From: Pseudomonas sp. DC1.2
GTDB lineage: Bacteria; Pseudomonadota; Gammaproteobacteria; Pseudomonadales; Pseudomonadaceae
DNA length: 64,000 nt
Direction: 5' to 3'
Assembly (NCBI RefSeq): GCF_034351645.1
Contig: NZ_CP133782.1
Location: forward strand, 1,865,001 to 1,929,000
The stretch's first letter is position 1. Each line of letters opens with the position of its first letter. Position numbers and translations under genes: made by a program. The notes below the pieces were generated by a model. It was not told the origin of the DNA. It ran no database searches and saw only the letters and a program-made list of their open reading frames with translations. Shown here piece after piece: positions 53,741-62,629 of this stretch.

Positions 53741-55885
53741 ATGACCCAAGCCATTCGTTACGAAAAAGGTCAGGACCAGATCGTCGTCCTGACCATCGAC
53801 ATGCCTGGCCAGAGTGCCAATACCATGAACGCCGTGTACGGCGAGGCCATGGCCACTTGCGTTGCCCAGTTAGTCGCGGAAAAGGAGAGCATCGCCGGCG
53901 TCATCATCACCTCGGCCAAGAAGACCTTCTTTGCCGGCGGCGACCTCAATGAATTGATCAACGTCGACAAACCCCAAGCGAAAGCCTTCTACGACAGGGT
54001 GCTTGCGCTCAAAAGTCAGTTACGCACGCTCGAAACCCTTGGCAAGCCAGTGGTCGCCGCGATCAACGGCGCCGCGCTGGGCGGTGGGTGGGAAATATGT
54101 TTGGCCTGCCATCACCGCGTGGCGCTGGACAACCCGTCGGTACAACTCGGCCTGCCGGAAGTGACCCTCGGCTTGCTGCCTGGCGGAGGGGGTGTGGTGC
54201 GCATGGTGCGCATGTTGGGGTTGGAAAAAGCCCTACCATACCTGCTCGAAGGCAAAAAAATCCGGCCGCAGCAGGCGTTGGCAGCGGGTTTGCTGGATGA
54301 GCTGGCTTCGACTGGCGAGGAGCTGCTGGCGAAAGCTCGGGCATGGATTCTCAGCAACCCTTCGGCGGTACAGCGGTGGGACGTGAAGGGTTATCAGATC
54401 CCTGGGGGCACACCATCGAATCCGAAAGTCGCGCAGATGTTGGTCATTGCACCGTCGATCCTGCGTAGCAAAACCCACGGCACGCTGCCGGCGCCGGAAA
54501 AAATCCTTTGCGCTGCGGTGGAAGGCGCACAGGTGGATTTCGACACTGCCCATCTGATTGAAACTCGGTACTTCACCGAGCTGACCACCGGGCAGATTTC
54601 GAAAAACCTGATCGGCACGTTCTGGTTTCAACTCAACGAAGTCAAGGCGGGTGGCTCGCGGCCTCAGGGTTTCGCACCTTATGTCACTCGCCGTGTGGGG
54701 GTGCTCGGTGCCGGGATGATGGGGGCGGGCATTGCGTTTGTCAGCGCCTTGGCCGGTATCGAGGTGGTACTCAAGGACATCAGCCATACGGCGGCGCAGA
54801 AGGGCAAGGCTCATTCGGCAGCGTTGCTGGACAAAAAAATTACGCGCGGTGAGTTGAGCGTCGAGCAGCGAGACGCGGTGCTCGCGAGGATTAAAACCAC
54901 GGACGATGACGCCGATCTCGCCGGCTGCGATCTGATCATTGAGGCGGTGTTTGAAGATCGTGATTTGAAAGCCAAGGTGTCTTCGGCGGCACAGCAAGTC
55001 GTCGGTCCGCACGCGGTGATAGCTTCCAATACTTCAACCCTACCCATCAGCGGCCTGGCCATTGCTGTGCCGGACCAGAGCAAATTTATCGGCCTACATT
55101 TCTTTAGTCCTGTGGAGAAAATGCCGCTGGTAGAGATCATCAAGGGCGCGAACACCAGTGACGAAACTCTGGCGCGAGGTTTTGATTTCGTGCTGCAAAT
55201 CAAGAAAACCCCGATTGTGGTCAACGACAGTCGCGGCTTCTTCACCTCGCGCGTTTTCGGTACCTTCACCAACGAAGGCATTGCCATGCTCGGCGAAGGC
55301 GTGAGCGCGCCAATGATCGAGACCGAAGCGCGTAAGGCCGGCATGCCCATCGGACCTCTGGCGATTTCCGACGAAGTTTCACTCAGCCTCATGAGCCATA
55401 TCCGCCAGCAAACGGCCAAAGACCTGCAAGCAGAAGGGAAACCGCTGATTGAGCATCCGGCGTTCGCCGTGATTGACGTGTTGCTCAACGAGTATAAGCG
55501 GGCGGGGAAGGCGGCTGGAGGCGGTTTCTACGATTACTCGGCTGGTGGCCAGAAGCATTTGTGGCCAGCGCTCAAAACCCGCTTCGAGAAGGCTGACGAG
55601 CAGATTTCGCCGAAGGACGTGAGTGATCGCTTGCTGTTTGTACAGGCCATCGAAACAGTGCGTTGCATGGAGGAGGGCGTACTGACCTCGACGGCAGAGG
55701 CCAACGTTGGCTCGATCTTCGGTATTGGCTTTGCGGCGTGGACCGGCGGCGCGCTGCAATTCATCAATCAGTACGGCGTGAAAGACTTCGTTGCTCGCGC
55801 TCAATACTTGGCTGAGCAGTATGGCGAGCGCTTCACACCGCCGGCCTTGCTGCTGCAGAAGGCCGCCACCGGGGAGGGATTTTAA
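53741..55885 (+). CDS. Enoyl-CoA hydratase / 3-hydroxyacyl-CoA dehydrogenase (FadB/FadJ-like)
   Basis: A 714-residue multifunctional enzyme. The N-terminal crotonase domain (about 1-190) has SAKKTFFAGGDLNEL and AINGAALGGGWEICLACHHR with the oxyanion hole. The NAD-binding domain starts at VGVLGAGMMGAGIAFVSALA (about 322-341), and GLHFFSPVEKMPLVEII contains the catalytic His. The C-terminal 3HCDH domains end with the FYDYS and PPALLLQKAA stretches. It hydrates enoyl-CoA and oxidises the hydroxyacyl-CoA. It is paired with the upstream thiolase. Confidence 0.93.
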   Translation: MTQAIRYEKGQDQIVVLTIDMPGQSANTMNAVYGEAMATCVAQLVAEKESIAGVIITSAKKTFFAGGDLNELINVDKPQAKAFYDRVLALKSQLRTLETLGKPVVAAINGAALGGGWEICLACHHRVALDNPSVQLGLPEVTLGLLPGGGGVVRMVRMLGLEKALPYLLEGKKIRPQQALAAGLLDELASTGEELLAKARAWILSNPSAVQRWDVKGYQIPGGTPSNPKVAQMLVIAPSILRSKTHGTLPAPEKILCAAVEGAQVDFDTAHLIETRYFTELTTGQISKNLIGTFWFQLNEVKAGGSRPQGFAPYVTRRVGVLGAGMMGAGIAFVSALAGIEVVLKDISHTAAQKGKAHSAALLDKKITRGELSVEQRDAVLARIKTTDDDADLAGCDLIIEAVFEDRDLKAKVSSAAQQVVGPHAVIASNTSTLPISGLAIAVPDQSKFIGLHFFSPVEKMPLVEIIKGANTSDETLARGFDFVLQIKKTPIVVNDSRGFFTSRVFGTFTNEGIAMLGEGVSAPMIETEARKAGMPIGPLAISDEVSLSLMSHIRQQTAKDLQAEGKPLIEHPAFAVIDVLLNEYKRAGKAAGGGFYDYSAGGQKHLWPALKTRFEKADEQISPKDVSDRLLFVQAIETVRCMEEGVLTSTAEANVGSIFGIGFAAWTGGALQFINQYGVKDFVARAQYLAEQYGERFTPPALLLQKAATGEGF

Positions 55886-55980
55886 GGGGGCGGCAACGTT
55901 TTCCGGGGCTTGCCTTGAGACCGTGTTTCAAGGCAGGCTCTGGGGCGTTCATTATTCCTTTCACGTGTCAGGTATTTTTT

Positions 55981-56703
55981 ATGTCGTTACGCATCTGCAT
56001 TCTGGAAACCGACATCCTGCGTCCAGAACTGGTCGAGCAGTATCAGGGGTACGGGCAGATGTTTCAGCGTCTGTTTTCCCAGCAACCCATCGCCGCCGAG
56101 TTCACTCTCTACAACGTGATGCAGGGCGAGTATCCCAGCGATGATCTGATCTTCGACGCCTACCTGGTCACCGGCAGCAAGGCTGACTCCTTCGGCAGCG
56201 ACCCATGGATTGAAACCCTCAAGACTTACCTGCTGAGCCGCTTTGAGCGCGGTGACAAACTGCTGGGTGTGTGTTTCGGCCATCAGTTGTTGGCGCTGCT
56301 GTTGGGCGGTAAAGCTGAGCGAGCGACCCAAGGCTGGGGTGTTGGCACCCACAACTACACGCTTTCGGCGAAGGCGCCATGGATGAGCCCCGTGCGCGAA
56401 GAGCTGACGTTACTGATCAGCCACCAGGATCAGGTGACGGCACTCCCGAAGAATGCCACGGTGATTGCTTCGAGCGACTTCTGCCCCTTCGCCGCGTATC
56501 ACATCAACGATCAGGTGCTGTGCTTTCAAGGGCACCCAGAGTTTATCCACGACTATTCGCGAGCGTTGCTGGATATTCGTCAGCAAGCGCTGGGTGAGCA
56601 GATTTATCAGAAAGGTGTGGCGAGTTTGGAGCACCAGCACCATGGCACCACGGTTGCGGAGTGGATGATGCGGTTTGTAGCGCACAAGCCAGAAACTGTT
56701 TGA
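55981..56703 (+). CDS. Type 1 glutamine amidotransferase (GMP-synthase-like)
   Basis: A 240-residue class I glutamine amidotransferase domain protein. The catalytic triad is complete: Cys98 in GVCFGHQLLA, His185 and Glu187 in QGHPEF. There is no attached synthetase domain. It starts MSLRICILETDILRPELVEQ. Stand-alone enzymes of this type hydrolyse glutamine or gamma-glutamyl amides. It follows the beta-oxidation genes by 95 bases, with no obvious link. A REP element follows. Confidence 0.88.
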   Translation: MSLRICILETDILRPELVEQYQGYGQMFQRLFSQQPIAAEFTLYNVMQGEYPSDDLIFDAYLVTGSKADSFGSDPWIETLKTYLLSRFERGDKLLGVCFGHQLLALLLGGKAERATQGWGVGTHNYTLSAKAPWMSPVREELTLLISHQDQVTALPKNATVIASSDFCPFAAYHINDQVLCFQGHPEFIHDYSRALLDIRQQALGEQIYQKGVASLEHQHHGTTVAEWMMRFVAHKPETV

Positions 56704-56707
56704 CGCC

Positions 56708-56795
56708 AAGAGCATCGCGAGGAGCCTCGTTCCCACATTCGAACTGCGATGTTGCAGAGATCAATGTGGAGAGCTTGCTCGCGAATGCATCAGGC
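56708..56795. repeat. REP-type element
   Basis: CATCGCGAGGAGCCTCGTTCCCAC and GTGGAGAGCTTGCTCGCGAATG in opposite orientation, each cut here into pieces of a REP pair. Confidence 0.65.
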
Positions 56796-56808
56796 AACTC
56801 GGCAGTGG

Positions 56809-57780
56809 TTATAACCACCCCGACCTCTTGAAACTCGCCCACAAACTGACGCAACCCACCGCGATAAAACTCAACACGCCGAAATACCCGTAATGCCAAC
56901 TCAACTCCGGCATGTTTTGAAAGTTCATCCCATAAATGCCGGCGACCGCCGTTGGGAACGCCAGAATTGCCGCCCACGCCGCAAATTTGCGCTGGACTAC
57001 GCTCTGGCGCGATGCCTCCAGCAACACGCCAATTTCGATGGTTTGACTCGCAATGTCCGCCAGCGTTGTGAGGTCTTCCATCTGCCGTGTCACGTGAATC
57101 TGCACATCACGGAAGTACGGGCGCATGTTTTTATCGATAAACGGAAAATTCAATTTTTGCAGTTCTTCTCCGATCTCCACCATCGGTGCTGCGTACCGGC
57201 GCAAACGCAAGACATCGCGCCGTAGGCTGTGGAGCTTCTGGATATCGCGCTCGTTCAGCGCGCTTTGCAGCACGTTGCGCTCCAGTTCATCAATCTCGGC
57301 GTGGATCGCTTCGCCGACCGGTTGATAGTTCTCAATGACAAAGTCTAGAAGGGCATAGAGCACGAAATCTTCGCCGTGCTCCAACAGCAGCGGACGCGCC
57401 TCACAACGCTGGCGGACATGAGCGTAGGACGCTGAATGGCCATTACGAGCGGTGATCACGTAACCTTTGCCGGCAAAAATATGCGTCTCGATGAACTCCA
57501 GTTTGCCTTCATGGCGAATGGGCGAGTACGTGACGATAAACAAGGCGTCACCAAAGGTCTCGAGCTTCGGTCGGCTGTGCTTTTCCAGCGCATCTTCGAT
57601 GGCCAGTTCGTGCAGATTGAACTGGCGTTGCAGGTTAGACAGTTCTTGAGCGCTGGGCTCTTCGAGGCCGATCCACACAAAATGGTCGGGCTTGGATGCC
57701 CAGGAGGCACCTTCGTCGAGGCTAATATTCGTGACTTTCTTACCGGCGCTGTAAACCGCAGCCGCAACAACTCTGCCCAT
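56809..57780 (-). CDS. CorA-family magnesium/cobalt channel
   Basis: A 323-residue divalent cation channel. The signature GMN motif lies in GIYGMNFQNMPEL between two C-terminal helices (about 265-285 and 298-317). The long cytoplasmic N-terminal region has charged helices such as IHAEIDELERNVLQSALNE. It follows the zinc/magnesium CorA-ZntB type by size. It stands alone; the start is MGRVVAAAVYSAGKKVTNIS. Confidence 0.93.
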   Translation of the reverse strand: MGRVVAAAVYSAGKKVTNISLDEGASWASKPDHFVWIGLEEPSAQELSNLQRQFNLHELAIEDALEKHSRPKLETFGDALFIVTYSPIRHEGKLEFIETHIFAGKGYVITARNGHSASYAHVRQRCEARPLLLEHGEDFVLYALLDFVIENYQPVGEAIHAEIDELERNVLQSALNERDIQKLHSLRRDVLRLRRYAAPMVEIGEELQKLNFPFIDKNMRPYFRDVQIHVTRQMEDLTTLADIASQTIEIGVLLEASRQSVVQRKFAAWAAILAFPTAVAGIYGMNFQNMPELSWHYGYFGVLSFIAVGCVSLWASFKRSGWL

Positions 57781-57897
57781 AGTAGTGGTTCACTTCTTAT
57801 TGAGGCTGTGAGGAGCCAAAAGGTGATAGCAGGCAAAAAGCCTAGCTTAGCTTTGTCTGGAGCTTGAGAGTCAGCAAACGTGGAAGAGTTCGTCGAC

Positions 57898-57930
57898 AAA
57901 ATAAAACCCGCACACGGCGGGTTTTATTTT
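57898..57930 (-). terminator. Terminator of plsC-like gene
   Basis: 14-bp perfect arms AAAATAAAACCCGC and its complement, overlapping the gene's stop codon; acts in both directions. Confidence 0.88.
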
Positions 57931-58651
57931 AGGCGGCTTGCAGTTGCCTATCCATCGCTGTGATGCACTCGCACATCTGCTCGCGGCACTGGGCGATCAG
58001 CATTGGCATGTCATCCATGCTCAACCCTGCGGTCGGAATAGCCGGGAGCGAGCGGATCAGAATTTTCCCACTGTTCCAGCGGTTCAATCGCATGTGTTTG
58101 ACGTAACTGCTGACACACACCGGTACGATCGGCACCCCGGCGGCAATTGCCATCTGGAACGCGCCTTTCTTGAATGGCAGCAACGCTTCTCCCAGGTTAC
58201 GGGTGCCCTCCGGGAATACCCATATCGAGGTGTCTTCATGCTGCAAGGTATGTGTGGTGGTCAGCATCGACTGGCGCGCTTTATGTGCATTGCCACGGTC
58301 GATCAGCACATTGCCCGCGAGCCAGAATAACTGGCCAAATAGCGGAACCCATTTCAGGCTCTTCTTGCCGATGCACACGGTTCGGCGGGGCACTACGTTG
58401 CCAAGCACAAACAGGTCGTAGTTGGACTGGTGGTTAGCAATGATCACGCAGCTGCCTGTCTTATCCATCAGCGGTCCGACATCGGCCTTCACTCGTAAAC
58501 GCAAAATACACATCGCCGGCCACGCATATAAGCGCGCGCACAAGCGGCTGTTGTCCGGATTAAAGGGGCGGCACAGGCCCAGAATCACTCCAAGCATACC
58601 GGCCAGCATAAAGTGCAGGCTCATCAATAACATACGAAACACAAACAGCAT
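57929..58651 (-). CDS. 1-acyl-sn-glycerol-3-phosphate acyltransferase (PlsC type)
   Basis: A 240-residue membrane-associated acyltransferase that acylates lysophosphatidic acid in phospholipid synthesis. The catalytic HX4D is NHQSNYD near residue 71, and the substrate motif is FPEGTRN near 145. IVPVCVSSYVKH follows. One N-terminal hydrophobic helix lies at about 1-25. The gene is single; Pseudomonas has several PlsC paralogues, so the exact physiological role is open. Confidence 0.9.
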   Translation of the reverse strand: MLFVFRMLLMSLHFMLAGMLGVILGLCRPFNPDNSRLCARLYAWPAMCILRLRVKADVGPLMDKTGSCVIIANHQSNYDLFVLGNVVPRRTVCIGKKSLKWVPLFGQLFWLAGNVLIDRGNAHKARQSMLTTTHTLQHEDTSIWVFPEGTRNLGEALLPFKKGAFQMAIAAGVPIVPVCVSSYVKHMRLNRWNSGKILIRSLPAIPTAGLSMDDMPMLIAQCREQMCECITAMDRQLQAA

Positions 58652-58816
58652 TTACAGAGCCCATCGGGACAAAAGGTGGCGCAGTGTACGGATGTGCATT
58701 GTTTTCGGCAATTGCGACTATAGAGCTGGGAGATAGGCGATGTTTAAGCGCATGTTTCCAAGCGCTGGGTCAGACCCGGCCTAGAGCTGTCGGAGACTTT
58801 TCAACACGGCGCGTAA

Positions 58817-58846
58817 GAAAAAGCCCGACACGACGGTCGGGCTTTT
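58817..58846 (-). terminator. Rho-independent terminator of the crotonase gene
   Basis: AAGCCCGAC / GTCGGGCTT stem followed by a T-rich tail on the minus strand. Confidence 0.9.
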
Positions 58847-58865
58847 CGCAGCAGCACGTTAGGGC

Positions 58866-59555
58866 TTAACCGGTGTATTCCTGATCCAGAATGATTGCGT
58901 TGTCCAGAATTTCCAGCAACGCCTTGCGTACTTTCAGCTTGGTGTTCTTGTGTGCGGTCATGTTGATCTTCTTCAATTGCCGCGCTGCCGCCAGTGCTGC
59001 ACCGTGCAGCTCTTCTGCTGACACCACCACGTCGAGGAAGCCAGCCTCCACGGCGCTCTTCGGATTGAACATCTCGCCGTTGATTACCGAGCGGTGAAGC
59101 GCCGACTTGCTCAAACGATCACGAGCCAGTTCGATACCGGCGTGGTGCATGGTCATGCCAATCTGTACCTCGTTCAATCCAATGCTGAACGGCCCCTCGA
59201 CGCCGATTCGGTAATCCACCGATAACAGCAGGAACGCACCCTTGGCCACTGCATGCCCTGGGCACGCGACAACCACCGGGAACGGGTGTGACAACAGGCG
59301 ACGGGCCAGGGTAGAGCCGGCGGTCACCAGCGCGACGGCCTCTTTAGGGCCAGCGGTCATCACTTTCAAGTCATAACCGCCCGACAGAATCCCCGGCTGA
59401 CCGGTAATGATCACCACCGCGCGATCAGTCAATGCCTGATCCAGCGCCGCATTAAAAGCAGCAATCACGTCCGGGGAAATGGCGTTTACCTTGCCATTGC
59501 TCAACGTCAGGGTCGCGATACCGTCTTCAAGGTGGTACGAAATCAACTCACTCAT
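58866..59555 (-). CDS. Crotonase/enoyl-CoA hydratase family protein
   Basis: A 229-residue crotonase-fold protein. The oxyanion hole is formed by ILSGGYDLKVM and ACPGHAVAKGAFLLL; a Glu in LNEVQIGMTMHH is the expected acid. The family is broad (hydration, isomerisation, hydrolysis of acyl-CoA). It starts MSELISYHLEDGIATLTLSN. A TetR-type palindrome lies 66 bases upstream, which suggests repression relieved by an acyl-CoA or related ligand. Confidence 0.88.
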   Translation of the reverse strand: MSELISYHLEDGIATLTLSNGKVNAISPDVIAAFNAALDQALTDRAVVIITGQPGILSGGYDLKVMTAGPKEAVALVTAGSTLARRLLSHPFPVVVACPGHAVAKGAFLLLSVDYRIGVEGPFSIGLNEVQIGMTMHHAGIELARDRLSKSALHRSVINGEMFNPKSAVEAGFLDVVVSAEELHGAALAAARQLKKINMTAHKNTKLKVRKALLEILDNAIILDQEYTG

Positions 59556-59620
59556 GACGCTATTCCTTGTATGAAAGTTGGGGCAGACGTTACCCACCGC
59601 CGCAGGCCAGGTAAAGCGCC

Positions 59621-59640
59621 GTGACTGACCCGTCAGTCAC
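59621..59640. promoter_or_regulatory. TetR-type operator ahead of the crotonase gene
   Basis: GTGACTGA-CCCG-TCAGTCAC, perfect eight-base arms. The shape fits TetR-family operators. No tetR gene is adjacent, so the repressor would be encoded elsewhere. Confidence 0.55.
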
Positions 59641-59862
59641 CCTTGTGCGCTTGTCAGGCGCAGCCAGCCGCCTCGGCGGCGCATTGCCTTCTATATAGAC
59701 GCGGACGCGAAGCCAGAGATTGGCGGGTTTGCCATGGCCCAGAACCCACCGGGCCGACTAAATCGCTAAGCGCATGAAAATTCTGAAAAAAAAATTTGCC
59801 ATCGGAAAAGCTTTCGACTACATTAGCGCGCCTCGACAGACTGAATATGTTTGAAGAGATAC

Positions 59863-59952
59863 GGTGAAGTGTCCGAGTGGCTTAAGGAGCACGCCTGGAA
59901 AGTGTGTATACAAGAAATTGTATCGAGAGTTCGAATCTCTCCTTCACCGCCA
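59863..59952 (+). tRNA. tRNA-Ser (GGA)
   Basis: 90 bases including CCA. The acceptor stem GGTGAAG pairs with CTTCACC. The anticodon stem CACGC/GTGTG encloses CTGGAAA, giving anticodon GGA at 59897-59899. The long variable arm (TATACAAGAAATTGTATC) is typical of serine tRNAs, and GAGAGTTCGAATCTC is the T arm. It sits at the boundary with the atypical DNA to its right. Confidence 0.97.
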
Positions 59953-60346
59953 CATTAAGTAAACGCAAACCCCTGATTTTCCTAGAGAAAGTCGGGGGTT
60001 TGTGGTTTTTGGTGTCTGAAAAAAGGTCATATGGGACACGGGGTTGTTTTTTTGCCGTCGGGATCTGGGCCTTGAAGAACCGATCCCGCACTAAAATGTC
60101 TCTGACATGCGTCAGTTGGTTTTTGATGTTCAGGAAAAAAGTGCGGGTTGTATTGCGGCACAGTTTTGTTGTCACGTTCAACGATATCGTTGATCCGTGG
60201 GAGCGAGGCGCCATTTTTTATAAAAAATGAGCCCGCTACACACACGGATCGGTACTCTCAACTACCAGCCTTTCGGTGTGAAAAAATATAGATCAGTAAG
60301 TATCGCAGCGCTCTGAAGTAGGCGACTAATTCCGATAGGTGGGACT
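59953..60346. other. Gap between tRNA-Ser and the atypical cluster
   Basis: About 390 bases. It holds the tRNA terminator, an exact palindrome TCAACGATATCGTTGA at 60178-60193, and an A+T-rich ATTTTTTATAAAAAAT tract at about 60218. No supported gene; a frame that begins inside the tRNA is spurious. Confidence 0.5.
59966..60010 (+). terminator. Terminator of tRNA-Ser
   Basis: CAAACCCC / GGGGTTTG with a paired extension (TGA...TC), then TGGTTTTT. Confidence 0.8.
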
Positions 60347-61252
60347 TCATATTTGAGGAATTAATGCGCTGGAGTTACAGGTATTGTTGCTCTCAATTGA
60401 ATGGAGCTTTGTTTTTAAATCCTCTTGTAACCATTTCTCAAAATCAGACGTGGTCGCCCCTTGATCTACCGGTGCGTAATACACAAGTCGCAAGTGCCTG
60501 TCGACATCGATCGTTAGTGTCGTGTGCTCTAATATGACATCGCCGAAAGACTCAATTGAAAGGTTTCGAATACCTTGGCACGGTCCGTGAATGTCCTGTT
60601 TCGACCACCAGCCTTTAAACTCTGAACTCGTTTTTTCAAGCTCATGTACTAATGACGCGACATCGCTTTCTTTCGAGGCATGCACGTAATCCCTGCGAAA
60701 ACTGGAAAGCATCTGGATCGCTTGGTCGTCCCAAGGACTGAAAAGTGACCTCATGCGCTTATCGGTAAACAGCATCCACAAAATATTTCGATGTTCGGAG
60801 GGTTTATCTGAAAAGTTGAAAATTTTGTCTGCTGCTGGATTCCAGGCAAGAACATCCCAACGAAGATTCAGAACATAAGCGGGCCGCAAAGGGAGATCCG
60901 CCAGCAGGCGGTTGACAATTTTGGGGACTACGCACCATGTTTTGCCTTGCTCTGCCGGTGGGCGCTGATGGGAGAGTAGGTACAGATGCCTGCGTTCCAT
61001 TGCGTCAAGCTGAAGAACCCGGCACAGATTATCTAAAAACGCTGGCGACACACCAATATCTCGGCCCTGTTCGAGCCATGTATACCAAGACAACCCTACG
61101 CCCGCTAATGCAGCCACTTCTTCGCGACGCAGACCAGGTGTTCGGCGGCGTCCCGTGGCTGTCAAACCTGCCTCTGCAGGTGATATACGCTCACGACGGC
61201 TGCGCAAAAACTCAGCCAGATCCTGTCGAGTGCGCTCTAAATTCCTTTCCAT
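60347..61252 (-). CDS. XRE-family regulator with MmyB-type ligand-binding domain
   Basis: A 301-residue regulator. The N-terminal HTH region contains RRRTPGLRREEVAALAGVG and SWYTWLEQGRD, which is the standard MmyB-family start. The C-terminal domain (about 110-280) is the PAS-like MmyB ligand-binding domain with LRPAYVLNLRWDVLAWNPAA. The ATG at 61252 has GGAG upstream and is chosen over an earlier in-frame ATG at 61291. A+T content is higher than in core genes. It is divergent from the biosynthetic genes, with the palindrome GTTACT-CCT-AGTAAC in front of it, so it probably controls itself and the cluster. Confidence 0.88.
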   Translation of the reverse strand: MERNLERTRQDLAEFLRSRRERISPAEAGLTATGRRRTPGLRREEVAALAGVGLSWYTWLEQGRDIGVSPAFLDNLCRVLQLDAMERRHLYLLSHQRPPAEQGKTWCVVPKIVNRLLADLPLRPAYVLNLRWDVLAWNPAADKIFNFSDKPSEHRNILWMLFTDKRMRSLFSPWDDQAIQMLSSFRRDYVHASKESDVASLVHELEKTSSEFKGWWSKQDIHGPCQGIRNLSIESFGDVILEHTTLTIDVDRHLRLVYYAPVDQGATTSDFEKWLQEDLKTKLHSIESNNTCNSSALIPQI

Positions 61253-61258
61253 TATCCG

Positions 61259-61273
61259 GTTACTCCTAGTAAC
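61259..61273. promoter_or_regulatory. Likely operator between regulator and ALAS gene
   Basis: GTTACT-CCT-AGTAAC, perfect six-base arms, seven bases ahead of the regulator start codon and 123 bases ahead of the ALAS-like gene. Confidence 0.5.
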
Positions 61274-61290
61274 ACTATAAACAGTAGCCA

Positions 61291-61319
61291 TTGTACTGAC
61301 TATCAGGTTGCTTAAGAAT
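61291..61319 (+). promoter_or_regulatory. Possible sigma-70 promoter of the ALAS-like operon
   Basis: TTGTAC, 17 bases, AAGAAT. Spacing is right but the -10 is weak. Confidence 0.3.
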
Positions 61320-61396
61320 CCGCTCGGCCCTGAACGTGAGGCTAATTTTCACCCGTAAAGGATTATCGCGGGATTCGCTGCCAAGGAGTAGAAAGA

Positions 61397-62629
61397 ATGT
61401 ATCAGGCACTTTTGCAGGATAAGCTCGAGGCGCTGCACACCTCAGGGCAATATCGGCATTTCACAACTCTAAATAGAATTTGTGGCCGTTATCCCATGGC
61501 TCATCTCGCTGATAACGATGACAGCGAAGTAGTAGTTTGGTGCAGTAATGACTATCTCGGCATGTCCCAGCACCAGGACGTCAGAACGGCCATGCACGAT
61601 GCAGTGGATAGCTACGGCGCGGGTGCCGGCGGGTCCCGTAACATCGGTGGCACACACAATCTCTTTAGCCACCTTGAGACGAGTATTGCTGACTGGCATG
61701 GAAAAGAAGCTGCACTTGTATTCCCAACTGGTTTTGGCTCGAATGACGCCACCCTTCAATGCCTGCTTCGGCAACTCCCAGACTGCGTAGTCTTCAGTGA
61801 CGAACGTAATCACGCCTCTATCGTAAACGGAATCAGGGCAGTCCCAACTGAGCGGGAAGTGTTTCGTCACAACGACGTGACTCATCTGGAGCAGTTGTTG
61901 TGTAAGTACCCGATTGATCGCCCAAAAATTGTAGTGTTCGAGTCCATATATTCAATGGACGGGGACCGTTCACCTATCGCGGAAATTGCTCAGATCGCGA
62001 AAAAATACAATGCACTGACTTATCTTGATGAAGTCCATGCCGTCGGTATGTATGGCCCGCGTGGAGCAGGGCTGGCTGCAGAACTGGGCGTCGAGGACCA
62101 GTTGGATATCATTCAAGGCACTATGGCCAAGGCGATTGGCATCATCGGCGGCTACGTAGCATCCAGCAGAATTGTTATCGATGCGATTCGATCACTGTGT
62201 ACGGGCTTCATTTTTACCACTGCTTTGCCGCCCGCTGTGGTCGCAGGCTGTCTCGCGAGTATTGAGCACCTCAAAGCGAGTAATAGTGAGAGAGCCTCGC
62301 TGCATACCAAAACGGGGTATCTTCGCTCTCGGCTCGAGATGTGCGGTATCCCGGTGATGCCGTGCTCAACCACTCATGTACTGCCTGTACTTATTGGTAA
62401 TGGCCCGCTGTGTAAGGCTGCTGCCGAACGTCTGCTTTACTCGCACTCTGTGTACTTGCAGCCCATTAACTCGCCCTCTGTTCCAGTGGGAACTGAGCGG
62501 TTCCGAGTGAACGTAACGCCTAATCATTCGAACGCGCAGATCGAGTATCTGGCAGATGCGTTGCGGGAGACGTTCCTCTATTTCAATATTCCTCTCGCCC
62601 CATGCTCCGAGATCAGAGGTGTTGCATGA
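61397..62629 (+). CDS. 5-Aminolevulinate synthase homologue (alpha-oxoamine synthase)
   Basis: A 410-residue PLP enzyme closely resembling C4-pathway ALA synthase. Seen are [14 protein letters not shown] (47-59), [15 protein letters not shown] (74-88), [20 protein letters not shown] (101-120), the ALAS-specific [29 protein letters not shown] with Asp211 and His214, and the PLP Lys245 in [13 protein letters not shown]. Arg20 matches the succinyl-CoA-binding Arg. The residue equal to Thr83 of R. capsulatus ALAS is Ser80, and the following Ser is Gly. Pseudomonas makes ALA from glutamyl-tRNA, so this enzyme is not needed for heme. It is first in a coupled three-gene operon; its stop overlaps the GNAT start. 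Confidence 0.92.
   Translation: MYQALLQDKLEALHTSGQYRHFTTLNRICGRYPMAHLADNDDSEVVVWCSNDYLGMSQHQDVRTAMHDAVDSYGAGAGGSRNIGGTHNLFSHLETSIADWHGKEAALVFPTGFGSNDATLQCLLRQLPDCVVFSDERNHASIVNGIRAVPTEREVFRHNDVTHLEQLLCKYPIDRPKIVVFESIYSMDGDRSPIAEIAQIAKKYNALTYLDEVHAVGMYGPRGAGLAAELGVEDQLDIIQGTMAKAIGIIGGYVASSRIVIDAIRSLCTGFIFTTALPPAVVAGCLASIEHLKASNSERASLHTKTGYLRSRLEMCGIPVMPCSTTHVLPVLIGNGPLCKAAAERLLYSHSVYLQPINSPSVPVGTERFRVNVTPNHSNAQIEYLADALRETFLYFNIPLAPCSEIRGVA

Noticed and set aside
59904..60230. A 108-codon frame starting inside tRNA-Ser.
   Set aside because: It would translate the tRNA 3' half and its terminator; no ribosome site.
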